64,000 nt of DNA from an uncultured Bacilli bacterium (GCA_934096945.1 CAKOND010000002.1:1-64000); one strand, 5' to 3'; numbered from the stretch's first letter, positions 8,558 through 17,925 are shown. Numbers and translations are program-made. Notes: a model not told the origin generated them from the sequence alone.

Positions 8558-10052
8558 TTATAAAATAGATTATGAAATATTAACACCAGAAAAATTGCAA
8601 AAAAGGTTAGAAAATATTATGTTTAATCCTGAAAATAAGTTTAAAGTTGTAAAACTTGATGATTTGGGACATACATCTTGTGGGTTTTCGATTGAACATT
8701 ATTCGATAGGAAATGGACCATTTCATATAACTTATATGGGTGGAGCACATGGTAATGAAATTATTGGGGTTGATTTTGTTACACAACTTATGCAGAATTT
8801 GGCTCTTGGAATAAATAATTTTGTTAATTTTGATCCAAATTTATTCACAATTGATTTTATTCCAGTTCAAAATCCTGAAGGTTTTGCTGTTACAACTTAT
8901 GCTTTGGATAGTGTTATGAAAAATATGAGTGATGAGGAAATTGAGAGATTTAGTAAAAATTATTGGTCTTTATTTCGTCTTGATGATCAAAATGTTTTAA
9001 AAGTTAACAAAATGTTAGGGGTTATTTGTGATAAATTTTTAATGGATAAAAATAAAGTTATTAATAGATTTTGGCTTTATTTTCAAGGACAAGATATTAC
9101 TAAAGAGTCAGTAAAAAATTATTTAGAAAGTACTTATGGTATTAGTGGTATAGATAGTGTTTTTGATGAAGTTTTGGATAAAAACATATCTAAAATAAGG
9201 AAACATAGTGATATATTTAATGTGGTTACACCAGAAGTGATTCCAGAGGTTAGTGAAGCTCATGTAAATTTGAAAAATAAAATAATGAAAATGTTTAGTG
9301 AAAACGATTTTCCACTTGGTAGTTTGGCTAATTTTTATGCTAATAGTAATGGTGTAAATTTAAATGATAATAATCCATTATATTATGAAATTATGAAAAA
9401 GCAAATATTTGATGATGGAGCTATTTTAGGTAATTTACGTGATAATCATATAACTAAAAGTGTTGTTGGACCAATTGGTATGGCAAATTATGATATGGAT
9501 AAAGAATTTAGGTTTGAATTAGAAAATGAAGCACTACTTAATTATTTGGAAAAACTTGATAGAAGTGGTGGTAATATGGCTTTTTTTAATTGTCATGGTA
9601 CTGGTGGACTTTTGTATATTTATCCCGTATTTGAAAGGGATATGGAAAAAGCACATGCTGAAGGAGTAACTAGTGATTTTTCTTTTTTTATAAATAGTAG
9701 AATTGCAACAGAATATACCAATGCTACGGGTGAAGAGTATAAAAGAAAAACAGGAAAATTTGATCCTTATAAAACAATGGGACATCCAAATAAGGTTACT
9801 GGAGTTGGAGATTTACTTCGCCAAAAATATATTGCTTCATTTATTTTGGAACTATCTAAGATGGGTGGGAATCCGATTGCACCATATGGCGATAGAGATG
9901 GTAATTATAATTTAACGATGACTAGTAATTTTGCGGCTTTTAGTAAAACTTTAGAAACAATTTTAAGTATTAGATATTTATATGAAAGCAGTTATAAGAT
10001 GTCTTATGATGAATTTGGAAGAGTTCATTATGAAGAGGTTTTGAGAAAATAA
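8550..10052 (+). CDS. M14 family zinc carboxypeptidase
   Basis: A 500-residue protein with the M14 zinc site: GGAHGNEIIG gives the HxxE pair near residue 66 and FFNCHGTGG near residue 347 gives the third ligand His; FILELSKMGG near the C terminus fits the catalytic Glu region. There is no signal peptide, so the enzyme acts in the cytoplasm, possibly on peptidoglycan-derived or dietary peptides. It has a long insertion between the zinc motifs (about residues 125-300), making it longer than typical 300-400 residue M14 proteins. Translationally coupled to the GNAT fusion gene before it by an eight-base overlap. Confidence 0.82.
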   Translation: MSDYKIDYEILTPEKLQKRLENIMFNPENKFKVVKLDDLGHTSCGFSIEHYSIGNGPFHITYMGGAHGNEIIGVDFVTQLMQNLALGINNFVNFDPNLFTIDFIPVQNPEGFAVTTYALDSVMKNMSDEEIERFSKNYWSLFRLDDQNVLKVNKMLGVICDKFLMDKNKVINRFWLYFQGQDITKESVKNYLESTYGISGIDSVFDEVLDKNISKIRKHSDIFNVVTPEVIPEVSEAHVNLKNKIMKMFSENDFPLGSLANFYANSNGVNLNDNNPLYYEIMKKQIFDDGAILGNLRDNHITKSVVGPIGMANYDMDKEFRFELENEALLNYLEKLDRSGGNMAFFNCHGTGGLLYIYPVFERDMEKAHAEGVTSDFSFFINSRIATEYTNATGEEYKRKTGKFDPYKTMGHPNKVTGVGDLLRQKYIASFILELSKMGGNPIAPYGDRDGNYNLTMTSNFAAFSKTLETILSIRYLYESSYKMSYDEFGRVHYEEVLRK

Positions 10053-10133
10053 ACTTTTAAGATTGTGTTAATAACTATTGGAACGTATTATAATTTTTAA
10101 TGCAAATGAAAATTAATAAAGCATAAAAAGAAC

Positions 10134-10162
10134 TTTACAACTTAGAAATAATTTGCTATAAT
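10134..10162 (+). promoter_or_regulatory. Promoter of the coiled-coil/helical-repeat gene cluster
   Basis: TTTACA and TATAAT are separated by 17 bases; TGC directly before the -10 box makes it an extended -10 promoter. It lies 26 bases before the start codon of the following gene. Confidence 0.7.
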
Positions 10163-10188
10163 TTATTCATAATAAAGGGCGTGATTGA

Positions 10189-11451
10189 ATGAAAATATCA
10201 AATGAAGTAAAAACATTATTAGATAAGTTATATAATCTTCGTGGTGAAGATAGTGTAATACTAGTAAAAATGAATCAAGAAAGAGAAGAAGCTATTGAAA
10301 CTGGTGAAAGAACTAAAAATGAAAAAGAAGTTTTACTTGAAAAAATAGCTAAATTAACTAAAGAAGAAGAAACCCTTCAAGAAGAAGGAAATAAGCTTAT
10401 ATCTCTACTTAGTAATATAAATAGGGATGATTTTGCTAATGTTTTGGAACGTTTACAAATAGATTTTGATCCTGCTTCAATAAATGAAAAAGTAAATAAA
10501 ATGTTACCATCAACAATTGAAAAAGTTGTGGCAGAAAATAAGTTAGCAAGTGAAGAACTTGAAAATGTTGAAGCAGAAATGAATAATGCTATTACTAAAG
10601 TTGAAGAATTAGGTATAAGAAAAGATGAAGCGTTAAGTAATCAAGCTAAACTTAATGAATATTTTGCTTTGGCTTTAGAAGGAAATATTAATATAACAAG
10701 AGATGCTATTACTAGTTTACTTGAAAAATTTGATTTTAATGAAGATGAGCAAAGAGAAGCTGCTAAAATTTTAATGTTCCCAGAAGATGCACTTTATGAA
10801 TATGATGGAATTTATAAAAGTAGAGATAAAGTTAGTAGAAAAACAATTACCGATGTTTTAGTTGAGGCTAAGAAAGAATCAAAAGTTGAAGCAATAAATG
10901 AAGAAAAAGAAGATGTAAAACCTGAAATGGAAGAAAGTTTAGAATCTGAATCTATTTTAGAAGATATATTTGATAAAGTAATTACAGAAAATAATATTCC
11001 GCCGGTAGAAGAAGTAAAAGATGCTAAAGAAGATGTAAAACCAATATTAAGTGAAGAAGCTTCTTTAGTTAGTGTTTCAGACGAAAAAACAGAAAAAGAA
11101 AAATTGAATTCGTTACTTACATCATTAAATATAAGCGTTAGTGATTTAACAAAAGAACAAATTGAAAAGATTTTAGCAAATTATGATGAAGAATTAATTA
11201 AAGAAAATGTAAATGTTCTTAATGAATATAAAATAGATTTAAATGTAGTAGTGGAAAATCCTGAAATTTTATATGATAAAGAATTAAAAGAAAAGTTAGA
11301 AAAATTAATAAATATTGGTAAAGAAGCTCGTGATATTAGTTTAATGCCAAGTATTTTAGTAAAATATGATTTGAAGGGATTAAATAATACTATAAATGTA
11401 TTACAAATAAGTGGATTAGATCCTAAGAAAGTTCCATTAATAGCATATTAG
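10189..11451 (+). CDS. Hypothetical protein, coiled coil plus C-terminal helical repeats
   Basis: Not recognised as a known family. Residues 1-165 are rich in Glu/Lys heptads (NQEREEAIETGERTKNEKEV and following) and probably form a coiled coil. The middle, to about residue 300, is acidic and low in complexity (EEKEDVKPEMEES). The C-terminal 115 residues have helical units such as LLTSLNISVSDLTKEQIEKI, VNVLNEYKIDLNVVVENPEIL and IASLMPSILVKYDLKGL-like segments, the pattern Leu-Asn-x-Tyr-x-Ile then NPEIL resembling mTERF-like solenoid repeats and those of the following genes. No signal peptide or membrane segment. First of a three-gene operon. Confidence 0.7.
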   Translation: MKISNEVKTLLDKLYNLRGEDSVILVKMNQEREEAIETGERTKNEKEVLLEKIAKLTKEEETLQEEGNKLISLLSNINRDDFANVLERLQIDFDPASINEKVNKMLPSTIEKVVAENKLASEELENVEAEMNNAITKVEELGIRKDEALSNQAKLNEYFALALEGNINITRDAITSLLEKFDFNEDEQREAAKILMFPEDALYEYDGIYKSRDKVSRKTITDVLVEAKKESKVEAINEEKEDVKPEMEESLESESILEDIFDKVITENNIPPVEEVKDAKEDVKPILSEEASLVSVSDEKTEKEKLNSLLTSLNISVSDLTKEQIEKILANYDEELIKENVNVLNEYKIDLNVVVENPEILYDKELKEKLEKLINIGKEARDISLMPSILVKYDLKGLNNTINVLQISGLDPKKVPLIAY

Positions 11452-11464
11452 AAAGGAGTATATA

Positions 11465-12127
11465 ATGAAATCATTTGAAGAAGTATTAGATATATACAAA
11501 AAATTAATAGCTGGAGTTGATGTAAATAAAGAACATCCAGAAAAGTTTTTACCATCATTAGAACTAGTAAATGATGAGAATATAGCATTATTAGAAGAAT
11601 ATGGAATAAACTTAAAACCAAGTGATTGGATTGTATTAACTGAAGAACCAGAGATTCTAAAAAAGGCAGTTTTGAGAGCTAAAGATTTAGGTTTTCTTGA
11701 AGCTTATATTCAAACACCATCGTTTTTAAAACAAGATGTAGATAAAGTTATAAAAAGAATTGGTGAACTTGAACACTTAGGAATTCCATATAAAAGTGAA
11801 AAAGGAAAATATCAATCATTCTTGTTTAGTGAAAGAGGTTACAATTATGTTTTGCAAAGTAGTGGGGTGATTCGTGATATAACTCCCAGTGTGATGGATG
11901 TCGAACTTAAAGAACTTGCGGATAGAGTTATGGAGACTTTTGCAATGGAAGATAAAAGAAATGAAGTTTATGCAAATTTAGCAAAAATAGAAAAAGAAGG
12001 CTTAGGTATCAAAGAATCATTAATGCATGCTTTTAAAGTTTATAGTGATAACTTAGAATATTTAAGTTCAAGTATTGATGAAATAATTGAAGCTAATAAA
12101 GAGATAGAAAAAGGGAGAGTAGCATGA
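11465..12127 (+). CDS. Hypothetical helical-repeat protein related to the 47.5-54 kb solenoid family
   Basis: A 220-residue protein with no known domain that I can name. It has helical units LEEYGINLKPSDWIVLTEEP and LKKAVLRAKDLGFLEAYI. The stretch GIPYKSEKGKYQSFLFSERG followed by YNYVL matches in spacing the C-terminal module of the large solenoid proteins at 47.5-54 kb (HGESLVTKTGRFNSIFGLSK then KNYEKL): basic residue, Gly, aromatic, Ser, Phe, Ser, Tyr, Leu. This suggests a common ancestor for that module. Ribosome binding site GAAAGGAG precedes the ATG by eight bases. Its stop overlaps the next start (ATGA). Confidence 0.65.
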   Translation: MKSFEEVLDIYKKLIAGVDVNKEHPEKFLPSLELVNDENIALLEEYGINLKPSDWIVLTEEPEILKKAVLRAKDLGFLEAYIQTPSFLKQDVDKVIKRIGELEHLGIPYKSEKGKYQSFLFSERGYNYVLQSSGVIRDITPSVMDVELKELADRVMETFAMEDKRNEVYANLAKIEKEGLGIKESLMHAFKVYSDNLEYLSSSIDEIIEANKEIEKGRVA

Positions 12128-12411
12128 ATTTTTTGAAAGAATATGGGTTTTTAGACAGTGATATTAATGAATATGAAAATAATACTCCGAAAAAAATGAA
12201 AAAAGTCATAGAAAAAAATGAAAAATTAGTAAAAGTGAATTTGGCGTATTTAAAAAATTTAGGTATACAAACATATAAAGAAATATTTATTAATTTTCCG
12301 GATATGTTTTTAATGGATGCTAGTAATTTTGAAGATAGTTTTGCTAAATATGATAAAAAAGAACTAATTGAAAAGCTAAATGCTAATTTTAAAATGGTAA
12401 AGTATTTGTAA
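12124..12411 (+). CDS. Small helical protein, mTERF-like repeats
   Basis: A 95-residue protein of unknown function. It contains FLKEYGFLDSDINEY, then VNLAYLKNLGIQTYKEIF and INFPDMFLMDASNFEDSFAK. The order Leu-x-x-Leu-Gly-Ile/Phe followed by a Pro-hydrophobic helix resembles one or two mTERF-type helical repeats. Start overlaps the stop of the previous gene (ATGA) and uses GGGAG as ribosome binding site, so the three genes are translated as a unit. Confidence 0.65.
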   Translation: MNFLKEYGFLDSDINEYENNTPKKMKKVIEKNEKLVKVNLAYLKNLGIQTYKEIFINFPDMFLMDASNFEDSFAKYDKKELIEKLNANFKMVKYL

Positions 12412-12434
12412 AGAGGCATGATGCTTCTTTTTTT
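12412..12434 (+). terminator. Rho-independent terminator
   Basis: AGAGGCA, loop TGA, TGCTTCT form a seven-pair stem (one G-T pair) followed by a run of eight T. It closes the three-gene helical-protein operon. Confidence 0.8.
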
Positions 12435-12585
12435 TAATTTTTTTGATTCGTTTTTATCTAAAGTTTCCTAAAAATTTAGTTGTTAGTTGTTGCATATAAA
12501 GAAAGCTTTTCAAAAAAAAGTGAAAAAATGAGTTACTTTAGTGAAGAGACAAATTATATAAACTCTTCAAAAATGAGGTGAAAAT

Positions 12586-12810
12586 ATGCCAGAAGAATAT
12601 AAAAAGATATTACTTAATTTGAGATTTATGCATGTAATTCTTGATAATCATAAAAAAGTATGGCATAAATGAGGGAAAGATAGATTTGCAAGAAATATGA
12701 TAAGAAAAAATATGGGAATAGATGTTATTGAAGAGATAACTGGATTATCAAAAGTTGACATAAAAAAGCTTATGAATCGAAATGAAAATAATCATTTCGC
12801 AGTGAAATGA
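12586..12810 (+). pseudogene. Remnant of an Rpn/PD-(D/E)XK nuclease-family gene, interrupted by TGA
   Basis: After a good ribosome binding site (GAGGTG) an ATG opens a 28-codon frame ending VWHK-TGA. The same frame continues as GKDRFARNMIRKNMGIDVIEE then ITGLSKVDIKKL. This second part matches the C-terminal tail of Rpn-type PD-(D/E)XK transposase-family proteins; the intact gene at 30941-31873 ends YPIEKIIKVTGLTKEEIEKI. The nuclease core is absent, so this is a decayed tail fragment. The alternative, that TGA is read through, is unlikely because TGA ends many other genes here. Confidence 0.55.
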
Positions 12811-12816
12811 TTATTT
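12785..12816. terminator. Bidirectional terminator
   Basis: AATAATCATTTC, loop GCAGT, GAAATGATTATT form a perfect twelve-pair stem followed by seven T on the plus strand and a shorter T-run on the minus strand. It separates the remnant from the convergent phosphoesterase gene. Confidence 0.85.
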
Positions 12817-13614
12817 TTTTAAATTATATAAGTTAATTTCTGGTTTATTAAATAATCTGAAGTTGATTTTTTTATTTCCTATTCCTCCTGAAATAAATAG
12901 TTTGGTATTATTTTCTTCGTAACTACCATATATATATTTATTTGCTAAGGTGCTTTTAATAATGCCTCCATAAAAAGGAATAACAACTTGACCATTTAAA
13001 GAGTGCCCTGAAAGTATAATATCAACATCTTCGTTTTTTAATGTTTCAAAATAATCGGGGTAGTGGGTTATTACAAGGTTAAGTGCTGTATCTAAATTAT
13101 CTTCAATTGTTAATGATGTATCTAAATTTTCTAAATTTGTTAAACCTGTTATTTTTATTGGTTTTTGATCTTTGTAAAATATGTATTTTGATTCATTATC
13201 CAAAATTGTGAAGTTAGAATTTGTTAATATATCTTTTGATGTATTATTATCATTTTCACCAATAATAGCATATTTGTATAAAGTACATTCCATTTTGCTT
13301 AATATTTCTTTTAGTTTTGTAACGTCTTCTTCACTTAAATTGTTGTTTTTATAAATAAGATCCCCAGTGAAGAGAATAATGTCTGGTTTTAAATCAGTAA
13401 CCTTCTCGGTGATATTTTCAATATTTTTTAAGTCTTTGGAATCTTTAATTAAAAAGTCTGTTAATTGTAGGATTTTAAAACCGTTAAATGATTCTGGAAT
13501 AGTATTAATTTCTATGGTTTTTGAAGTTATTTTAAAGCCTTTGGGATTAATAAAAAAACCATATAAAACTAAACTTAATATTAAAATAAAAATTATTAAA
13601 AAAATTTTTTTCAT
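12811..13614 (-). CDS. YkuE-like metallophosphoesterase with degenerate metal ligands
   Basis: A 267-residue membrane-anchored protein (hydrophobic segment about residues 3-22) with the calcineurin-like phosphoesterase framework. The usual DxH reads LTDFLIK, so the His is gone; GDxV/GDLI is kept (LFTGDLIYK); GNHD is replaced by GEND; the VTHYPD His is kept; GHTHGGQ reads GHSLNGQ, losing the second His. With at least two metal-binding His and the GNHD His missing, catalysis is doubtful and the protein may be a pseudoenzyme. It runs convergent with the upstream remnant and divergent from the pilus locus. Confidence 0.75.
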   Translation of the reverse strand: MKKIFLIIFILILSLVLYGFFINPKGFKITSKTIEINTIPESFNGFKILQLTDFLIKDSKDLKNIENITEKVTDLKPDIILFTGDLIYKNNNLSEEDVTKLKEILSKMECTLYKYAIIGENDNNTSKDILTNSNFTILDNESKYIFYKDQKPIKITGLTNLENLDTSLTIEDNLDTALNLVITHYPDYFETLKNEDVDIILSGHSLNGQVVIPFYGGIIKSTLANKYIYGSYEENNTKLFISGGIGNKKINFRLFNKPEINLYNLKK

Positions 13615-13675
13615 GTGATACCCCGATTTCTATAATACAAATATATCATATTTGCAATTTATTATCAATTTAGAA

Positions 13676-13704
13676 TTGAAAAAATTTAATAAATATGGTA
13701 AACT
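13676..13704 (+). promoter_or_regulatory. Probable promoter of the Tad-like pilus operon
   Basis: TTGAAA and TAAACT are spaced by 17 bases, 25 bases ahead of the first start codon, which has the strong site AGGTGGG. This is the only good promoter before the secreted proteins and export genes. Confidence 0.55.
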
Positions 13705-13728
13705 AAATCATAGGTAGGTGGGCCAATT

Positions 13729-14490
13729 ATGGGTGAATTGAAAAAATTAGTATTAGTTGCTGTTTCATCACTAGTTATGATTTCTAGTGTAGATGCCGCC
13801 ACATGCGGATATAAAGAGCAAGCAAAACTTAATAATGAAGTTGCTAATGTTAAATCAAATTATGAAGTAAAAGAAAGAATACTATCGAGAGATGAGTATA
13901 CTGCACCTCCAGATGAAGTATCTGTTTCAGAAGAGGATAGTTACGTTGCTAAGACTGATTATATTGAAGTAAGTATTTTGAATCTTACTGAAAATATGTA
14001 TGCAACAGTTTATAATGATGTTACAAAAGAAACACAAACAATTAAGTATGATGATACTCAGAATGGAAATGCAAAAATAGATTGGAGACAAATTGGAACT
14101 ATAGCCAAGCTTACAATTAAGGTATATTCTTCAAGTATTACAGCTTGTGAAGGTAATTTACTTAAAACTTTGTATTTAACACTTCCAAGGTATAACGAGT
14201 ATTCAGAATATAATATTTGCACTAAAGTTCCTGATTACTATATGTGTAAAAGATATGTTACGTATGAAGAGTTTAAATATGATGATTTTAATACTAATGT
14301 AACAAAAGAGATTGAAAAAAGAGAAAGACAACAACAAGAAGAAATTAAGAATATTAAATGGTATAAAAAAGTTCTAGATTTTGTTTCTGAACATAAAACA
14401 GCATTTATTATTGGTGGGTGTAGTTTGGTTGTAGTTGCTGGTGGTGCAACTTATATAATAATAAAAAAACGTAGGAGAAGTATAATATGA
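13729..14490 (+). CDS. Secreted, C-terminally membrane-anchored protein of the pilus locus
   Basis: A 253-residue protein with a signal peptide (KKLVLVAVSSLVMISSVDAA) and a C-terminal membrane segment (AFIIGGCSLVVVAGGATYII) followed by the basic stop-transfer tail KKRRRS. The extracellular part has few Cys (around ATCGYKEQ, TACEGN, YNICTK, YMCKR), probably in disulfides. No LPxTG motif is present. No known domain recognised. Being the first gene of the pilus operon and overlapping the start of the giant secreted protein by four bases, it is likely an envelope partner of the pilus or of that protein. Confidence 0.7.
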   Translation: MGELKKLVLVAVSSLVMISSVDAATCGYKEQAKLNNEVANVKSNYEVKERILSRDEYTAPPDEVSVSEEDSYVAKTDYIEVSILNLTENMYATVYNDVTKETQTIKYDDTQNGNAKIDWRQIGTIAKLTIKVYSSSITACEGNLLKTLYLTLPRYNEYSEYNICTKVPDYYMCKRYVTYEEFKYDDFNTNVTKEIEKRERQQQEEIKNIKWYKKVLDFVSEHKTAFIIGGCSLVVVAGGATYIIIKKRRRSII

Positions 14491-17400
14491 AAAAGATAGG
14501 AAAGAAATTATTAATAATATCATTAATTGCTTTATTAACTGGAGTTAGTTCAGTTAAGGCTGCAACATTTAAAGAGGGAGATAAATATGATATTAAGCAT
14601 ACAGGTAATTTTGATGATCCTGGATTAAATGTTGGTGGTAGTGCTTTTGATTTACGTATGTATACTGTTGGTGAATATGTTGCTTATTGTACAGATCCAC
14701 AAAATGGGGCTGGAAAAAACTATACAGTATTAAGAGAGATTGGCGCAACAAGCAATGGTAATAGAGTTCAAAATATGGACGCTGGACTTTTAACAATAAT
14801 TCAAAAAGGTTATAATCAATATAATAGTTCTGCATCAGTTCATGTAGAATCTTTAAATACAGATATTGATTTAAGTGGCGATGATTTATATGCTGCGACA
14901 TCTATTGCGGTTCGTGCTTATACAATGGGACTATTTCCATTTGCAACAAAAGATGCTACATTTGGAAGTGGTACAAATGTTGCGTCAGCTTGTACAAATT
15001 TAGGTACACACTGGGCATCACTATATATTGATAATGCTAATACTGCAACAGAAAACAAGTGTAATGGTAAGGCTTGCTATGTTGATAAAGTAAGTAACAA
15101 TTATAGTTGGTTTGATGAAAAGAAAACATTTAATTATGAAAATGATCAAAATTCAAAATCATATAAGATAATTTATATGGCTCAACAATTGTTTAAAGCT
15201 GGAGTTGAAGCTGCAGCAAAAAGAGCAACTGGTGATTTAGTTAAAACGGCTGTAAGTCTTGAATTTAATAAAAAAGCTGAATCAATTAGTAAAAGTGAAA
15301 CTCAGGAAGAAAAATATATTTACGCTACCTTAAAAATAGAAAATTTACCAAAAAAATTAGAAGATGGTACAGATGGTAAAGTTGAACTTTCAGTGCCAAC
15401 ATGTACAGGATGTAATGTTGTATCTTTTGAAGCTCAAACTGATGGTGAATATAAAGCTATTGGAGCTGGTAATAATATAGCTGAATTACTTAAAACTGAT
15501 GATGAAAATCAAACAGTATTAACAGGTGAAATAAAATTAAGAATAAAAGTAACGCAACCCATGCCAAAAGAAGATGAATGTGAACCTGCAACAATAAAAA
15601 TTGATTATAAGTTTAATACTAATCCTCAATTAACTGGAGCAGTCCTATCTGATAAAAATACAACAAATACACAAAGATTTTTCATTCTAGATAAACAAGA
15701 AGGAGATCAAAAAGGATCTGCATCTGCAAAAATTGGTTGTCCTATAAATGCATGTGAAACTTCAATTTCACTTCCTCAATGTACTACTAATGAAGCTGAT
15801 GCAATAGCTGTTATTAAAACAGATGATAATATTAAAAAATGTATAATCGATAATCAAGATGATGCGGAAAATGAATATCTCTTAATTGAAGCTAATAACG
15901 GTGTTAGTAATGATTACTGTAAAGTATACTGTAAAGAGAATTACGATGAAATTAAATTAAATCCAATTGTGGAAAATGTTAAATGCGGTGGTTATTTTAA
16001 ATTAAAGAGTAAAATAAATGGTACTAAAACATGTTATACAGGCGGAGATACCGATGATTCTGCTAAATATGGTAATGCAAAAAGTATTGATAAAGAAAAA
16101 TATTTAAAAGATATCCATGATAATATGGAACAAATGATTAAATATACAAATCAATATAATTATTTCAGTGCTTTGTTAAAAGTAGACTTTAGAGCTGAAC
16201 CTTTCGAAAACGGATGTACAAATTGCGAAGGAGAAACTAGTTACTTAGAGGGTAAAAAGATAAAATCTACAAATAATGTCGAATATAAAGAATATGTTTG
16301 GGAATGGTCAGATGATGAAGAACAAGCTGTAGATTTTGACTATAATACAAAAAAAACCGAAGATATGAGTTTTGATGACACTATCACTTGTGAAGGAGCC
16401 CAAACATGTAAAAATGGTAAAACTACGTCTCCTACTCCAAAATTATTAACACCTACTGCATCTGAACGGTTGGCAAAGGATAAAGATAAATGGCGAGCTA
16501 AAGTTAAAGAAGCAACGGATATATTGCCTTCGTTAAGAAAAGAATATATAAAAATAACGGCTGATTATAATGCGTGTACAACTGGGTGGACAAATAATTT
16601 TGCTTTTGAACAAAAAATTAGTTATTATTATGATGAAAATCAAGGAGAAGAGCAAAATTATACTCCATACTATGATTTAGTTAAAGGTAATACTGATTTA
16701 GAAAAAGATGGTGAAGAAAGTTCTAAAACTGTAATAAAGATTTGTAAAGGAAGTACTGATAACGAGTATACTTGTCTTAGCGGTGCTGTAGGTGATAAGG
16801 ATGAAAGTGTAGAAAGTGACTCACCTGATCAATTTAATTATAAATCTAGTTATGGCAGTGATGTATTTTATAATAAAAGATATGTAAGATGTGAAAACGA
16901 TGGTGAATGTAAGGATGAGACAAGACAAATTTCTCAATCACTATTTGTTAAAAAGGAAGTAAATAAGGAACAATCTTATATAACACCGTCAGTATTCTAT
17001 CAAATTGAAGCTAATGGAAAAGTTACTACGGTTGAGTTACCTGATGTTTTAACTAATTCCTTACCAACTTCAACAAAGTCTGTTGGTGGAGGTAACTTTA
17101 GACTTATGATTAAAGGCCTTGGAGAATTTTATGATAAAAATGATAATGGTAAAACGAGAGTTGGTAGATTAATTGATTTTGAGGGAGATAATGAAAATAG
17201 TAGTGTAGCTAAGGCTTTGGGACTAAATGGTAAAGAAGTATTTGATGGCAACTACGAATGTCAATATAAGAATTTATGTAGACCAAAAGATTGTCCAAAT
17301 TGTGAAATTGATTGTAAAAATGGCAGTTGTACTTGGAAAGAATGTCCAACATGTGACTTTACTTGTATAAATTGTATATTTAATTTGGGACAACTAAATA

Positions 17401-17915
17401 TGAATGTTAATACAATTTCATCAACTAATTTTAATGCTGCTGGTAGACAAAGAGGTTACAATTGGATAACATCAAGTACGTTGGAAGCATTACAATTGTT
17501 AACTCTAAAGGCGTCTGAAACGATTGCAGAGATTGAAGAAGTTAATGAACAAATATATGATGATAAAACAACTGATGGTTCAAGACTTGCATTTAGTGTT
17601 AAATTAACTCCAGATATGATTAAAACTATTACAAAATATAATAATGATAACTTAAATAAAGGGGGATACCTAAATAGTTCATTAAGTTGTTATGATGCTA
17701 CTACAAGTGATGGAAAAACGTATAAAAATATTTATTGTTATAGTGAATTAATTGATACACTAGTTGATGATTATAGTGACAATGTAACAGTTCTTCCAAC
17801 TCGTATACGAGAAGAAGGTAGAAGAGCTAGTGAAACAGATAATAGTGGTTATTGGAAATTATGGGATGGATACGTTTATAGTGAGTCTGTAATTGGCGGA
17901 CCATCTTGGAAATAG
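14487..17915 (+). CDS. Giant secreted Cys-rich protein of the pilus locus, possible adhesin
   Basis: An 1142-residue protein with signal peptide KKLLIISLIALLTGVSSVKA and no C-terminal anchor. The N-terminal 160 residues (GEYVAYCTDPQNGAGKNYTV ... DDLYAATSIAVRAYTMG) resemble the Cys-containing thioester domain of Gram-positive adhesins, but the expected Gln of the thioester bond appears to be Ser in AATSIAVRAY. The rest has many paired Cys, ending with a cluster like CPNCEIDCKNGSCTWKECPTC and CDFTCINCIF that looks like tight disulfide knots. Lying between a membrane-anchored partner and the TadE-like gene, it may be a tip adhesin or a cargo of the Tad-like apparatus. Function inferred only. Confidence 0.7.
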   Translation: MKKIGKKLLIISLIALLTGVSSVKAATFKEGDKYDIKHTGNFDDPGLNVGGSAFDLRMYTVGEYVAYCTDPQNGAGKNYTVLREIGATSNGNRVQNMDAGLLTIIQKGYNQYNSSASVHVESLNTDIDLSGDDLYAATSIAVRAYTMGLFPFATKDATFGSGTNVASACTNLGTHWASLYIDNANTATENKCNGKACYVDKVSNNYSWFDEKKTFNYENDQNSKSYKIIYMAQQLFKAGVEAAAKRATGDLVKTAVSLEFNKKAESISKSETQEEKYIYATLKIENLPKKLEDGTDGKVELSVPTCTGCNVVSFEAQTDGEYKAIGAGNNIAELLKTDDENQTVLTGEIKLRIKVTQPMPKEDECEPATIKIDYKFNTNPQLTGAVLSDKNTTNTQRFFILDKQEGDQKGSASAKIGCPINACETSISLPQCTTNEADAIAVIKTDDNIKKCIIDNQDDAENEYLLIEANNGVSNDYCKVYCKENYDEIKLNPIVENVKCGGYFKLKSKINGTKTCYTGGDTDDSAKYGNAKSIDKEKYLKDIHDNMEQMIKYTNQYNYFSALLKVDFRAEPFENGCTNCEGETSYLEGKKIKSTNNVEYKEYVWEWSDDEEQAVDFDYNTKKTEDMSFDDTITCEGAQTCKNGKTTSPTPKLLTPTASERLAKDKDKWRAKVKEATDILPSLRKEYIKITADYNACTTGWTNNFAFEQKISYYYDENQGEEQNYTPYYDLVKGNTDLEKDGEESSKTVIKICKGSTDNEYTCLSGAVGDKDESVESDSPDQFNYKSSYGSDVFYNKRYVRCENDGECKDETRQISQSLFVKKEVNKEQSYITPSVFYQIEANGKVTTVELPDVLTNSLPTSTKSVGGGNFRLMIKGLGEFYDKNDNGKTRVGRLIDFEGDNENSSVAKALGLNGKEVFDGNYECQYKNLCRPKDCPNCEIDCKNGSCTWKECPTCDFTCINCIFNLGQLNMNVNTISSTNFNAAGRQRGYNWITSSTLEALQLLTLKASETIAEIEEVNEQIYDDKTTDGSRLAFSVKLTPDMIKTITKYNNDNLNKGGYLNSSLSCYDATTSDGKTYKNIYCYSELIDTLVDDYSDNVTVLPTRIREEGRRASETDNSGYWKLWDGYVYSESVIGGPSWK

Positions 17916-17925
17916 GGGTGACTAA

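Noticed and set aside
12586..12810. TGA read as tryptophan (mycoplasma code)
   Set aside because: TGG is the regular Trp codon and TGA ends many coupled genes (ATGA junctions), so the TGA in the remnant is a real stop.
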